In this document: in pieces, positions 18,489 to 27,917 of the stretch
Position numbering within the stretch: position 1 is the first letter of the stretch
Layout of the letters: each line of letters begins with the position of its first letter
From: Mesorhizobium sp. M1D.F.Ca.ET.043.01.1.1
GTDB lineage: Bacteria; Pseudomonadota; Alphaproteobacteria; Rhizobiales; Rhizobiaceae
Assembly (NCBI RefSeq): GCF_003952385.1
Contig: NZ_CP034444.1
Span: 2,480,001-2,544,000, forward strand
DNA: 64,000 nt
Reading direction: 5' to 3'
Translations under genes and position numbers: made by a program
Notes under the pieces: generated by a model
The model's input: only the letters and a program-made list of their open reading frames with translations
Databases searched by the model: none
Told to the model about the DNA's origin: nothing

Positions 18489-18540
18489 AGCCGTTTGAAC
18501 TCTACTCCGGCGGTCATCCGCCGCGGCTTTCTGCGCTTCT

Positions 18541-18644
18541 ACAGCGCCGCGCGTTCATTCGGACGCGCAAAGGACGCTGTAGCAATTTCTACTTGGCGCA
18601 TGATCCTTTCCGAAGATCGAACCCGATCTTCGGGGTCATGCGCG
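18541..18644. repeat. Two adjacent palindromic repeats after hemA
   Basis: The first unit (about 18541-18582) has arms TACAGCG / CGCTGTA around CGCGCG...GGACGCGCAA. The second (18597-18644) starts GCGCATGATCC, has an inner hairpin CCGAAGATCG / CGATCTTCGG and ends GGTCATGCGC. A degenerate relative of both is at about 38798-38880. They fill the 244-bp convergent gap between hemA and the aminotransferase and may act as a transcript end. Confidence 0.6.
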
Positions 18645-18732
18645 TGCTCACGGACCTGCCCGCTGCGCTCCGGTACTCGAAAGCCACACCGGCTGACTCA
18701 CCGGACCGAGTTTCAATCCGGCTTCAGGGCGT

Positions 18733-19899
18733 TCAGACAGTCTTAATCCACTTCGCCAGGCGATGCGCGGCTTCCTCGAGCTGATCGAGGCGGCGGTGGA
18801 AGCATAGTCTGAGGAAGGCCTCGCCGCCGGGGCCGAAGGCCGTTCCGGGCGCCAGGCCGACATTGGCGTTGTCGACGATGTCGAAGGCAGCGGTGCGGGA
18901 ATCGGCGATGCCGTCGACGGTGAAGAACAGGTAGAACGCGCCTTGCGGCACGGTGAAGCGCGCCTTGCCGGTGGCGCCCAGGATATCGCAGACGAGGTCG
19001 CGTGCGGCGTGTGCCCGTTCGACCTGCTCGACGATGAATCCGTCGCCTCCGTCGAGGGCGGCAACCGCACCGCGCTGCATGAATTGGGCGACGCCGGAGG
19101 TCGAATACTGGATCAGGTTCTCGAACACCTGCTGCAAGGCTGGATGGGTCTTGATCCAGCCGACGCGCCAGCCGGTCATCGCCCAGTTCTTGGAGAAGCT
19201 GTTGACGAAGAGAATCTGGTCTTCCGCCGTCGCGACGTCGAGAAAGGACGGCGCGCGGCCGCGGCCGTAGTGGAACAGCGAATAGATCTCGTCGGCGATG
19301 ATCCAGAGATTGCGAGCACGGGCCAAATCGAGGATCGCTTGAAGCGTTTCCTTGTCGGCGGTCCAGCCGGTCGGGTTCGACGGGGTGTTTACGAACAGCG
19401 CCTTTGTCCGCGGCGTGATAGCGGACGCGATCTTGTCGACGTCGCAGGACCAGCCATTGCCGGACTGGTCGAGCGTGACCGCGACCGGAACGGCGCCGGC
19501 GACGCCGGCAGCGGCGGCGAAATTCGGCCAGGCCGGCGACAGATAGATCACCTCGTCGCCGCTGCCGGCGATCGCGTCGATGGCGAGTTGGATAGCGTGC
19601 ATGCCGGAAGCGGTGACAATGAACTCTTCCTCGGCCAAGCGCTTGCCGAAATGCCTGGCGTAGTAGCGCGCGAGGGCCTGCCTGAGCTCGGGAATGCCTT
19701 TCTGCCAGGTATAGAAGGTCTCGCCATTGGCGAGCCCGCGGGCGGCGGCGTCACTGATGAAGGCAGGCGTCGGCAGGTCGCCCTCACCGGCCCAGAGCGG
19801 GATCAGGCCTTCGCGCAAGCGGCCATGGTTGACGACGGCGACAATGCCGCTTTCAGGCGCGGCACGGGCCTCGGTGCGCAAGGTCTGGATCAGGGTCAT
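18733..19899 (-). CDS. Pyridoxal-phosphate aminotransferase, class I/II
   Basis: 388-aa fold-type I aminotransferase of the AspC/AAT-I superfamily. It has the substrate/PLP motifs TASGMHAIQLAIDA, NTPSNPTGW, ADEIYSLF and the Schiff-base Lys in NSFSKNWAMTGWRVGW. The C-terminal Arg is in LRLCFHRRLDQ. Closest in appearance to aspartate/tyrosine-type or arginine-pyruvate-type enzymes; the substrate is not decidable from sequence alone. The ATG at 19899 is preferred over an upstream GTG at 19923. It stands alone, downstream of the mscL terminator. Confidence 0.88.
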   Translation of the reverse strand: MTLIQTLRTEARAAPESGIVAVVNHGRLREGLIPLWAGEGDLPTPAFISDAAARGLANGETFYTWQKGIPELRQALARYYARHFGKRLAEEEFIVTASGMHAIQLAIDAIAGSGDEVIYLSPAWPNFAAAAGVAGAVPVAVTLDQSGNGWSCDVDKIASAITPRTKALFVNTPSNPTGWTADKETLQAILDLARARNLWIIADEIYSLFHYGRGRAPSFLDVATAEDQILFVNSFSKNWAMTGWRVGWIKTHPALQQVFENLIQYSTSGVAQFMQRGAVAALDGGDGFIVEQVERAHAARDLVCDILGATGKARFTVPQGAFYLFFTVDGIADSRTAAFDIVDNANVGLAPGTAFGPGGEAFLRLCFHRRLDQLEEAAHRLAKWIKTV

Positions 19900-19957
19900 G
19901 CAAGAATCCGTCCGGTTTTCCACGACTGCTAACGTCTTTTACGACAGCCGCAAACAG

Positions 19958-19987
19958 AAAACCCCGGCCGCGAACGGCCGGGGTTTT
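19958..19987. terminator. Intrinsic terminator after mscL
   Basis: A perfect 13-bp stem (AAAACCCCGGCCG / CGGCCGGGGTTTT) with a 4-nt loop. On the minus strand the stem ends in TTTT, 22 bp past the mscL stop. It is well formed for mscL termination and separates it from the aminotransferase gene. Confidence 0.85.
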
Positions 19988-20008
19988 GGTCCAGAAATCC
20001 GCTTCGCG

Positions 20009-20431
20009 CTATTTCCTGGCGAGGAGATCGCGAATTTCGGTAAGCAGCGCGATATCGGCGGGCGGCGGCGCCGCAGGTGCCGCGGGCTTTTCGCGCTCGA
20101 GCCGCTTGCGCATGCTGTTCACGGCCTTGACCATCAGGAAGATGATGAAGGCAAGGATCAGGAAGTTCAGTACAGCGGTGATGAAGCTGCCGTACGCAAA
20201 AACGGCGCCCTCCTTCTTGGCGTCGGCCAGCGCTGCCGAATGGACGTTCGAGGACAGTCCGAAGAAGTAGTTGTTGAAGTCCAGCCCGCCGAAGATCGCA
20301 CCGACGATCGGCATGATGACGTCCTCGACCAGCGAAGTGACGATCTTGCCGAAGGCTGCGCCGATGATGACACCGACGGCCAAGTCCATGACATTGCCCT
20401 TGGAAATGAATTCCTGGAATTCTTTCAGCAT
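20009..20431 (-). CDS. mscL: Large-conductance mechanosensitive channel
   Basis: 140-aa inner-membrane channel that opens on hypo-osmotic shock. The N-terminal [20 protein letters not shown] motif, first transmembrane helix, periplasmic loop, second helix ([16 protein letters not shown]) and C-terminal charged helix are all visible. An Ala/Pro-rich insert precedes the C-terminal bundle, as in other rhizobial MscL. A strong ribosome site (AAGGAGGG) precedes the ATG. Confidence 0.95.
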   Translation of the reverse strand: MLKEFQEFISKGNVMDLAVGVIIGAAFGKIVTSLVEDVIMPIVGAIFGGLDFNNYFFGLSSNVHSAALADAKKEGAVFAYGSFITAVLNFLILAFIIFLMVKAVNSMRKRLEREKPAAPAAPPPADIALLTEIRDLLARK

Positions 20432-20630
20432 TCGACCCTCCTTGCCGTGGCCACGCTGCCGTCCTCAGCTTCCACTCGGCGCCAGCCCGCGCTTAGCATA
20501 ACAAAAACCCCCGGTTGCAAAACCGGAAATAGGGCGAAGCCACCGCTTTGTGTCACAGGTCGCGTCACCAGTTGAATATGCGCCGAAAGCCGCGATGGAC
20601 TTGGGCTTTAAGCTGTGGTTGCGTCTAAAT

Positions 20631-20731
20631 CGATCCAGCGTTTGATGGAAACGCCGGATCGTTCTAAGTATTTGTTCTTACGCAATTCCGCACCGAAAAA
20701 AGGCGATACACTTTTCGTGGAATTGGTTGAA
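20631..20731. repeat. Intergenic repeat family R1, copy C (diverged)
   Basis: Shows the family layout with many changes: GATCCAGCGTTTGATGGAAA, then GCAATTCCGCACCGAAAA and ACTTTTCGTGGAATTGGTT. It occupies most of the divergent gap between mscL and the sensor kinase gene. Confidence 0.65.
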
Positions 20732-20771
20732 CGGACCGGATGGGAGACCGGTCAGGGAGGAAGTTCGAACC

Positions 20772-23700
20772 GTGCAAGGCTGGTTCGTCGTCATCATCGC
20801 GATCGCCTATGTGACGCTGCTTTTTGCCATTGCCAGCGTCGGCGACCGGCGCTCGGTGGCTGCCGGGCTCGGCCGGGCGCGGCCCTTCATCTATGCGCTC
20901 AGCCTCGCCATCTACTGCACCTCCTGGACCTTCTTCGGCTCGGTCGGGCTTTCCTCCGAGCGGGGCCTCGAATTCCTCGGCATCTATACCGGCCCGGTGC
21001 TGGTCTTCGTGTTCGGCTTCCCGCTGCTCAACCGCATCGTGCGGCTGGCCAAAAGCGAGAAGATCACCTCGATCGCCGACTTCCTCGGCGCCCGCTACGG
21101 CAAGAGTTTTGCCGTCGCGGCGATCGCGACGCTGATCGCCACCATCGGCGCCGTGCCCTATATCGCGCTGCAGCTGAAGGCGATCTCCGGCTCCGTCAGC
21201 CTGATGATCGAGCACTACACGGGATCGCCGCCCTCTTTCGACCCGTTCGTCAGCGACATTTCGCTTGTGGTCGCTATGTTGCTGGCACTGTTCGCCGTGC
21301 TGTTCGGCACCCGCCATGCCGACGCCACCGAGCACCAGGACGGGCTGGTGCTGGCGGTCGCTGTGGAAACCGTGGTCAAGCTCGCCGCTTTCCTCGCCAT
21401 TGGTCTGATGGTGACCTTCCTCATCTTCGGCGGCCCCGGCGACATGCTGGCGACGCTCGCCGCGAATGCCGAGGTGCGCCAGGCCATGGGCTACAACACC
21501 TCCCTGGCCACGTGGCTGGTGCTGACGACCCTGAGCGGCTTTGCCATACTGATGCTGCCGCGCCAGTTCTACGTCACCATCGTCGAGAACCGCAGCGAAG
21601 CGGAACTGCGCACCGCGACCTGGGTGTTTCCGCTCTATCTCGTGGCGATCAACCTGTTCGTGCTGCCGATCGCCTTCGCCGGCCTGTCGCTGGTCGGCAC
21701 ACGCACCAGCAGCGATCTTTACGTGCTGTCGCTGCCGCTGTTCAGCGGCCACGACGTGCTTGCCATGGCCGCCTTCATCGGCGGCCTGTCGGCGGCGACC
21801 GCCATGGTCATCGTCGAGAGCGTGGCGCTGTCGATAATGATCTCCAACGACCTCGTCATCCCGCTGTTCGTGCGCCGGCTGCTCAAGACCGCCTCTTCGC
21901 AGAATGAGGACTGGTCGACGCTGATCCTGAACGTCAGGCGGGCGTCGATCTTCATCATGCTGTTCATCGCCTTCCTCTATTACCGCGAGAGCACCAACAG
22001 CGCGCGGCTGTCCTCGATCGGCCTGATGTCGTTTGCCGCGATCGCTCAATTCGCGCCAGCGCTGATCGGCGGGCTGATCTGGCGCCGCGCCAATGGCCGG
22101 GGCGCAGCGCTCGGCATGGTCGCCGGCATCGCGGTCTGGGGTTATACGCTGCTGCTTCCCTCGCTCGTCGGTCCCGGCTCCGACTTTGTCGTGCACGGCC
22201 TGTTCGGCTTCGAGGCGCTCAGGCCGCAGGCGCTGTTCGGCACCGTCGGCGAGCCGCTGAACCACGGCGTGCTGTGGAGCCTGTCGGTCAACACGCTGTT
22301 CTTCGTGCTTGGATCGCTGTCCCGAGCGTCAGTGCCGCTGGAGCGCATCCAGGCGGCGATCTTCGTGCCGCGCGAGGCCGGCCCGATGCCAAGCCTGCGC
22401 CGCTTCCGCACCGCCGTCACAGTCAACGACCTCAAGGACACGATTTCCCGCTATCTCGGCGTCGAGCGCACCGAGCGTTCGTTCCAGTCCTTCGAGAAGA
22501 ACGCGAATGTCTCCCTGCACGGCAAGGAACAGGCCAGCATGGACGTCATCCGCTTCTCGGAGCAGCTGCTGGCGAGCGCCGTCGGCTCATCGTCGGCGCG
22601 GCTGATCCTGTCGCTGCTCTTCCGCCGCAACGACCGCGATTCCAAGGATGCCTTCCGGCTGCTCGACGACGCCACCGAGGCGCTGCAGCACAATCGCGAC
22701 CTGCTGCAGATCGCGCTCGACCAGATGGAACAGGGCATTACCGTCTTCGACCGCGATTTCCGGCTGATTTGCTGGAACCGGCAATACCGGGCGCTGTTCG
22801 ATCTGCCGGACGATATGGGCCAGGTCGGCGTCTCGCTCGACCAGATTCTGCGCCACCTGGCCGAGCGCGGCGATATCCCAACCGACCAGCGGGTGACGAT
22901 GCTCAACCGGCTAACCAGCTTCGCGGGTCCCTGGCAGATGGAGCTCAGGACCAGCGGCCGTATCCTGGAGCTGCGCTCCAACCCGATGCCGGACGGCGGC
23001 ATCGTCGCCACCTACGCCGACATTTCCGGCCGCGTCGAGCAGGACCTGGCGCTGAAGCGGGCCAATGAATCGCTGGAGCAGCGGGTCAGGAGCCGCACCG
23101 CCGAGCTCACCCGCGTCAACGAGGAGCTGGCGCAGGCGCAGATGCTCGCCGAGGAAGCCAACCTCAGCAAGACGCGTTTCCTCGCCGCCGCCGGCCATGA
23201 CATCCTGCAGCCGCTCAACGCCGCCCGGCTCTATTGCTCGTCGCTGATCGAAAAGGCCGGCAAGGGTCGAGCCGGCAAGGCCGCCGTCAACATCGAATCC
23301 TCGCTGGAGTCGGTCGAGACCATCCTCGGTGCAGTGCTCGACATCTCACGGCTCGACGCCGGCGCGCTGAAGCCCGAGGACACCACCTTCAGCCTCGGCG
23401 GGCTGCTTGGCCAGATCGGCAACGATTTTCGTCCGCTCGCCGCCGAAAAGAAGCTCGGCCTGAAAATCATGCCGTCGTCGCTCGGCGTCATGACCGACCG
23501 CAACCTGCTTCGTCGGCTGATCCAGAACCTCGTCTCCAACGCGATCAAATACACGCGCGAGGGCCGCATACTGGTGGGTGTCAGGCGGCGTGGCGAATTG
23601 GCTGAGATCCAGGTGATCGACACCGGCATCGGCATTGCCGGCGACAAATTGAACACCGTCTTCCACGAATTCACCCGGCTGGACGAAGGCGCGCGCGAAG

Positions 23701-24257
23701 CCGAAGGGCTTGGCCTCGGCCTCTCGATCGTCGACCGGATCGCCAGGGTTCTCAGGCTCGAGATCCGCATCTACTCCGATCCGGGCAAGGGAACGCGCTT
23801 TTCGGTCATCCTGCCGGTCGCGGCGGTCGCGCCGCAGCCGCGCGAAGTCGGCAAGGCGCCCGCGCGCGCGGCATCCTCACTTGCCGGACTCAACGTGCTG
23901 TGCATCGACAACGACGCGCGCATCCTGGACGGCATGCGGCTGCTGCTCGAAGGCTGGGGCTGCAGCGTCGAGACCGCCTCGGGATCGGGCGATTTGTTGC
24001 GGCCGGGCGCGATGAGGCCGGATGTGGTGCTTGCCGACTACCATATCGACGGCAGCACCGGGCTCGACGCGATCCACAGGCTGCGCGCCGCTTACGGCCA
24101 GGACCTGCCATGCGTATTGGTCACCGCCGACCGTTCCAGCGAAGTACGAGCCGCGGCAAGCCAGCTCGACGTTCCAGTGGTCAACAAGCCGCTGAAGCCC
24201 GCCGTGCTGCGTTCGATGATGGCGCGCGTCAGGGCGCTGGCGCCGGCGGCGGAGTGA
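20772..24257 (+). CDS. SSS-transporter / hybrid sensor histidine kinase (CrbS-like)
   Basis: 1161-aa membrane sensor. The N-terminal ~500 residues are a sodium:solute-symporter (SLC5) domain with about 13 hydrophobic segments. A linker of STAC type follows (about 540-610), then a PAS domain (LDQMEQGITVFDRDF), a coiled coil (LEQRVRSRTAELTRVNEELA), a HisKA domain with His809 in AAGHDILQPLNAAR, a HATPase with NLVSNAIKY and GLGLGLSIVDR, and a receiver with Asp1089 in VLADYHID. The order matches CrbS/MxtR kinases, which control acetate metabolism with a LuxR-type partner. The likely partner is at 27095. GTG start chosen for GGGAGG upstream. Confidence 0.88.
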   Translation: MQGWFVVIIAIAYVTLLFAIASVGDRRSVAAGLGRARPFIYALSLAIYCTSWTFFGSVGLSSERGLEFLGIYTGPVLVFVFGFPLLNRIVRLAKSEKITSIADFLGARYGKSFAVAAIATLIATIGAVPYIALQLKAISGSVSLMIEHYTGSPPSFDPFVSDISLVVAMLLALFAVLFGTRHADATEHQDGLVLAVAVETVVKLAAFLAIGLMVTFLIFGGPGDMLATLAANAEVRQAMGYNTSLATWLVLTTLSGFAILMLPRQFYVTIVENRSEAELRTATWVFPLYLVAINLFVLPIAFAGLSLVGTRTSSDLYVLSLPLFSGHDVLAMAAFIGGLSAATAMVIVESVALSIMISNDLVIPLFVRRLLKTASSQNEDWSTLILNVRRASIFIMLFIAFLYYRESTNSARLSSIGLMSFAAIAQFAPALIGGLIWRRANGRGAALGMVAGIAVWGYTLLLPSLVGPGSDFVVHGLFGFEALRPQALFGTVGEPLNHGVLWSLSVNTLFFVLGSLSRASVPLERIQAAIFVPREAGPMPSLRRFRTAVTVNDLKDTISRYLGVERTERSFQSFEKNANVSLHGKEQASMDVIRFSEQLLASAVGSSSARLILSLLFRRNDRDSKDAFRLLDDATEALQHNRDLLQIALDQMEQGITVFDRDFRLICWNRQYRALFDLPDDMGQVGVSLDQILRHLAERGDIPTDQRVTMLNRLTSFAGPWQMELRTSGRILELRSNPMPDGGIVATYADISGRVEQDLALKRANESLEQRVRSRTAELTRVNEELAQAQMLAEEANLSKTRFLAAAGHDILQPLNAARLYCSSLIEKAGKGRAGKAAVNIESSLESVETILGAVLDISRLDAGALKPEDTTFSLGGLLGQIGNDFRPLAAEKKLGLKIMPSSLGVMTDRNLLRRLIQNLVSNAIKYTREGRILVGVRRRGELAEIQVIDTGIGIAGDKLNTVFHEFTRLDEGAREAEGLGLGLSIVDRIARVLRLEIRIYSDPGKGTRFSVILPVAAVAPQPREVGKAPARAASSLAGLNVLCIDNDARILDGMRLLLEGWGCSVETASGSGDLLRPGAMRPDVVLADYHIDGSTGLDAIHRLRAAYGQDLPCVLVTADRSSEVRAAASQLDVPVVNKPLKPAVLRSMMARVRALAPAAE

Positions 24258-24269
24258 TCCTCTTTCTGC

Positions 24270-24905
24270 CTACCCCTGGTGTCCCAGGCTTCTGAGATAG
24301 GCGCAAAACATGCCGGCGAGGGCGTCGGAATAGGTTTCGATCTCGGCCGACGTGCGCGGGTTTGTCGAAAAATCCGCTCCGACCGCGCTGAGCGTCTTGA
24401 TGATCAGCTTTCCGGCGAGGGCGCGGACAGGATCCGAAGCTTCTGGCAGCGTCTCCCGCATGAAAACCTCGACGGTGCGGTTTGCCATGGCCCTTGCCTC
24501 CTGGGCCTCCGGCGCGTCCCGATAAAGAGGGGCGGCGTCGTTCAGCGCGCCACGCACCGCCGCCTCCTCGCATTCGGAGCGGATGAAGGCATGCACCAGC
24601 GTGCGCAGCCGTTCGAGCGGCGGTTTTCCGACGTCCTCGAGAATGCCGCACAAGAGGTCGGTCGTCTGGCGCCATTCATCACTCTGCAGCCGGAACAGAA
24701 GCGCCGCCTTGTTCGGGAAATATTGATAGAGCGAGCCGACGCTGACACCCGCCTTCTCGGCGACGCGCGTTGTGGTGAAACGCCGCGCGCCTTCGCTCGC
24801 CAAAACCTGAGCAGCCGCCTGCAAAATCGCCGCCACGAGCTCCGTCGCGCGCGCCTGTTTGGGCTGTTTTCGGGTGGAAATTGAAGGGCTTGGGTGTTGG
24901 ATCAT
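24270..24905 (-). CDS. TetR-family repressor
   Basis: 211-aa TetR regulator. The N-terminal HTH is clear: TTTRVAEKAGVSVGSLYQYF followed by NKAALLF. The C-terminal ligand domain is not specific. The start ATG at 24905 is chosen because the further upstream frame reads as shadow of the methyltransferase region. It is divergent from the O-methyltransferase/MFS pair, so it probably represses it; an inverted repeat lies between them. Confidence 0.88.
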   Translation of the reverse strand: MIQHPSPSISTRKQPKQARATELVAAILQAAAQVLASEGARRFTTTRVAEKAGVSVGSLYQYFPNKAALLFRLQSDEWRQTTDLLCGILEDVGKPPLERLRTLVHAFIRSECEEAAVRGALNDAAPLYRDAPEAQEARAMANRTVEVFMRETLPEASDPVRALAGKLIIKTLSAVGADFSTNPRTSAEIETYSDALAGMFCAYLRSLGHQG

Positions 24906-24918
24906 GGCAGCGCTCGGG

Positions 24919-24953
24919 AATGCGAATTGGAAACCTGAAGGATTATTCGTATT
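24919..24953. promoter_or_regulatory. Inverted repeat in TetR / methyltransferase divergent promoter
   Basis: AATGCGAAT (24919-24927) and ATTCGTATT (24945-24953) pair with one mismatch across a 17-bp spacer. It sits midway between the two divergent start codons. Candidate TetR operator by position only. Confidence 0.35.
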
Positions 24954-24993
24954 TTTCGAGGCGACACAAGAACACACCCTACCGGAGCCAATC

Positions 24994-25650
24994 ATGCCAA
25001 CCCTGACCGGAACCCCGCTCGCGCCCCTGCTCACCCGCCTGTTCGAGGAAGCCGCCACGGCGACCAGCCCGGCGATAGCCCGGTACTCGCGCGAGGAACG
25101 GGCACGCCTGCTCGGCAGCAAGACCGAGTATCTCGATTTCTACGGCAACCTGAAGGACCTCTGGCTGGCAATCTCGCCCGAGACCGGCACGCTGCTCTAC
25201 ATGCTGGCGCGCAGCACCGGCGCGCGCATCATCGTCGAGTTCGGCACCTCGTTCGGCATCTCCACGCTCTATCTTGCCGCGGCGCTCAGGGACAATGGCG
25301 GCGGCCGCCTGATCACGACCGAGTTCGAGCCCTCCAAGGTGGTGCGCGCCAAGGCCAATCTCGCCGAAGGCGGCCTTCTCGACCTGGTCGATATCCGCGA
25401 GGGCGATGCGCTGGAGACGCTGGGCAAGGACCTGCCCGACCGCATAGACCTCCTGCTGCTCGACGGCGCCAAGGCGCTCTATCCGGAGATCCTCGGCCTG
25501 GTCGAGAGCCGGCTCAGGCCCGGCGCGCTGGTCATCGCCGACAATGCCGACTTCTCTCCGGAATATCTGGAGCGGGTGCGCTCGCCGGCATCGGGCTACA
25601 TGTCGACGCCGTTCGGCGACGACGTGGAACTGTCGATGCGGCTCGGCTGA
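24994..25650 (+). CDS. SAM-dependent O-methyltransferase
   Basis: 218-aa class I methyltransferase of the catechol O-methyltransferase-like group. Motif I is VEFGTSFGISTLYLAAAL, the acidic residue after strand 2 is in TTEFEPSK, and LLLLDGAKALYPEIL holds the likely metal-binding Asp. The start ATG at 24994 (MPTLTGTPL) is typical; the frame is open upstream without a ribosome site. It is 126 bp ahead of an MFS exporter on the same strand and divergent from a TetR gene, suggesting modification and export of a small aromatic or xenobiotic compound. That role is inference. Confidence 0.85.
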   Translation: MPTLTGTPLAPLLTRLFEEAATATSPAIARYSREERARLLGSKTEYLDFYGNLKDLWLAISPETGTLLYMLARSTGARIIVEFGTSFGISTLYLAAALRDNGGGRLITTEFEPSKVVRAKANLAEGGLLDLVDIREGDALETLGKDLPDRIDLLLLDGAKALYPEILGLVESRLRPGALVIADNADFSPEYLERVRSPASGYMSTPFGDDVELSMRLG

Positions 25651-25776
25651 ACCGCGCAAGGCCAGCAGATCAACAACTCACGCCGCTCTTCGAACGGCCG
25701 TAGGCGTTCACGTCAGCCAACGCGCCATCCCGGCCCTTGGGCTTCGAGCCCGGGGCCCTGACGCGTAGGTGACATC

Positions 25777-27078
25777 ATGACCACAATTTCATCCTCCTGG
25801 CTCGGACTGCCGCGCCCGGCGCTGCTCGGCCTCTTCCTGTTCTTCTGCGCAGGCTTTGCCGACGGCGCGCTGGTGCCGTTCTTTCCGCTCTGGGCAAGCA
25901 GCGAAGCCGACATTCCCATCGGCGCGATCGGCCTGCTGTTCGGCTGCTATGCCGGCGGCGAACTGGTCGCGGCGCCGCTGATCGGCGGCGTTGCCGATCG
26001 GGTTGGCCGACGGCCGGTGCTGATCCTGTCGTCGCTCGGGGTGGGGTGCGGCTTCCTCGCCCTGTTCTTCATCCACGGGTTTGCGGCCACCGCGATCGTG
26101 CTCATTTTGACCGGCATGTGCGAGTCGGTGCTCCATCCGACCATCCTCACTGCGATCGCCGATGTGACCGAGCCGTCAGCGCATCCGCGCTGGTTCGGCA
26201 TGGCGCGCGTCAGCTCGAGCGCGGGGCAGATTCTCGGACCGGCCTGCGGCGCGCTGCTTGCGCTGCTGTCGCTCAGCACCGTGTTTCTCGCCGCCGGCGG
26301 CATGCTCATTCTGGGCGGTGTCGTGATGCTGGCGGCGCTTGGCGAGACGATCGGCAGCAGACGCGTCGGCGACCGGCAGGAGGAGGAAGAGGAGGAAGGC
26401 CTGTCGGCGCTGCTGCCGGCCCTGCGCGACGGCCGCCTGGCGAAGCTGCTCCTCTGGGTCGTGCTGTTCGAGATTTCCGGCAACTGGATCGAGGCCGTCA
26501 TCCCCCTCTACGCGCGGGACGCCGGCACGCTTTCCCCATCCGGCGTCGGCGCGCTGTTTGCCTATGCGGCTGCTTTGACCGTGGGCTTGCAGATGCTGGT
26601 GAGCCGTTTTGCCGGGGCGCGATCGGCGCTTTGGCTGACGGCCGGCGCAGGCCTCTCGACCATCGCCGCCTTTGTCCTGCTCATGGCTTCGCCGGCAACC
26701 CTCTCGCTGATTGCCGCGGTCAGCCTGTGCTCGATGGCGCAGATGCTGGTCGGTCCGCTGGTGCCGACCGCCGTCAACGCACTCGCGCCCGCAGCGCGGC
26801 GCGCCTCCTATATGGCGGCTTCGTCGGTGGCGGTGGATCTCAAGGATTCGCTCGGACCTTCGATCGGCACCGCGCTCTATGCGCTCGCGCCCCGGCTGCC
26901 CTGGGCCGCCGGCATTCCGCTGGTGGCCATCGCGTCTGTCGGACTGGGCGTGGCGATCGGCAGGGCGCGTCAGGTTTCCGGCCCGGCCACAGCGGAGGCG
27001 TGCTTCGATGCAGAGGCCGCCAGGCCGGAGACACCCGCGGCCTGGTCGACAGGCCCGGCGATGGAGGAATACTCTTGA
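25777..27078 (+). CDS. MFS transporter
   Basis: 433-aa major facilitator with about 12 hydrophobic helices. The loop 2-3 motif A is GGVADRVGRRPVL. A charged cytoplasmic loop (RQEEEEEEG) lies in the middle between the two six-helix halves. Likely a drug/metabolite exporter, co-regulated with the O-methyltransferase upstream. Substrate unknown. Confidence 0.85.
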   Translation: MTTISSSWLGLPRPALLGLFLFFCAGFADGALVPFFPLWASSEADIPIGAIGLLFGCYAGGELVAAPLIGGVADRVGRRPVLILSSLGVGCGFLALFFIHGFAATAIVLILTGMCESVLHPTILTAIADVTEPSAHPRWFGMARVSSSAGQILGPACGALLALLSLSTVFLAAGGMLILGGVVMLAALGETIGSRRVGDRQEEEEEEGLSALLPALRDGRLAKLLLWVVLFEISGNWIEAVIPLYARDAGTLSPSGVGALFAYAAALTVGLQMLVSRFAGARSALWLTAGAGLSTIAAFVLLMASPATLSLIAAVSLCSMAQMLVGPLVPTAVNALAPAARRASYMAASSVAVDLKDSLGPSIGTALYALAPRLPWAAGIPLVAIASVGLGVAIGRARQVSGPATAEACFDAEAARPETPAAWSTGPAMEEYS

Positions 27079-27094
27079 AACAGGAGGGCGGCGA

Positions 27095-27754
27095 TCAGGC
27101 GACCGGCTGCAGCGGGTCGCCGCCGATCTTGGAAAGCTGGATGACCGCCTGGGTGCGGCTGTCAACGCCGAGCTTTTGCAATATGGCCGAGACATGCGCC
27201 TTGATGGTGGCTTCGGAGACGCCGAGCTCATAGGCGATCTGCTTGTTGAGCAGCCCTTCGGCCAGCATGCCGAGCACCCGCGTCTGCTGCGGGGTCAGCG
27301 CCTGCAGCCGCTTGATCAGGTCCGAGATTTCCGGATCGCGCTCGACGCCGAGCTCGATGCCGGCAGGTGCTGCGATATCGCCGGCAAGCACTGCCTGCAC
27401 GGCGGCGCGAATTTCCTCCATGCTTGCCGATTTGGAGATGAAGCCGGAAGCGCCGAGATCGAGCGCGCGGCGGATGGTGACGAGATCATCATGCGCCGAC
27501 ACCACCACCAGCGGCACCGATTGGTGGATGCCGCGCAGCGAGATCAGGCCCGACAGGCCACTGGCGCCGGGCATCGACAGGTCGAGCAGCACCATGTCGA
27601 TATCCTCATTGGCCATGACCAGCGCCTTGGCGCCTTCGAAATCGCCGGCCTCATAGATGGCGGCGACGTCGCCGATGCCGGCAAGCGCCTCCTTCAGCGC
27701 ACCGCGAAAAAGCGGATGGTCGTCGGCAATGACGAAAGTGTGGCCCGACGGCAA
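27095..27754 (-). CDS. LuxR-type (NarL) response regulator, probable partner of the SSS kinase
   Basis: 219-aa two-domain regulator. The receiver (residues 1-125) has the acidic pair in IADDHPLF, the phospho-acceptor Asp58 in VLLDLSMPG and the Lys in ISKSAS. The C-terminal LuxR HTH reads LTPQQTRVLGMLAEGLLNKQIAYELGVSEATIKAHV. The start is TTG, supported by GGGGAGG 6 bp upstream. CrbS-like kinases pair with regulators of this architecture. Here the partner lies 2.8 kb away, convergent with the MFS gene, not next to the kinase. Confidence 0.9.
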   Translation of the reverse strand: MPSGHTFVIADDHPLFRGALKEALAGIGDVAAIYEAGDFEGAKALVMANEDIDMVLLDLSMPGASGLSGLISLRGIHQSVPLVVVSAHDDLVTIRRALDLGASGFISKSASMEEIRAAVQAVLAGDIAAPAGIELGVERDPEISDLIKRLQALTPQQTRVLGMLAEGLLNKQIAYELGVSEATIKAHVSAILQKLGVDSRTQAVIQLSKIGGDPLQPVA

Positions 27755-27824
27755 ATATTCCTCCCCGATCCCATCGCTGATTTGTCTGCTTCTTGCGGGA
27801 TCGGGACGATTATGCGGCCGCGCG

Positions 27825-27915
27825 GCGCGTTTTCAAGCGGCAAAGACCGCTCTTGCTCCCTGTTTTAAGCAATTTCGGAGGGAAAACCGCTTCGCGCTTT
27901 CCTGCAATGCTCGTG
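27825..27915. repeat. Intergenic repeat family R1, copy D (diverged)
   Basis: Core elements GCAATTTCGGAGGGAAAACC and CGCTTTCCTGCAATGCTCG correspond to the R1 core with several changes. It lies between the response regulator and the periplasmic protein gene. The rest of this 163-bp gap shows nothing further. Confidence 0.55.
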
Positions 27916-27917
27916 GC

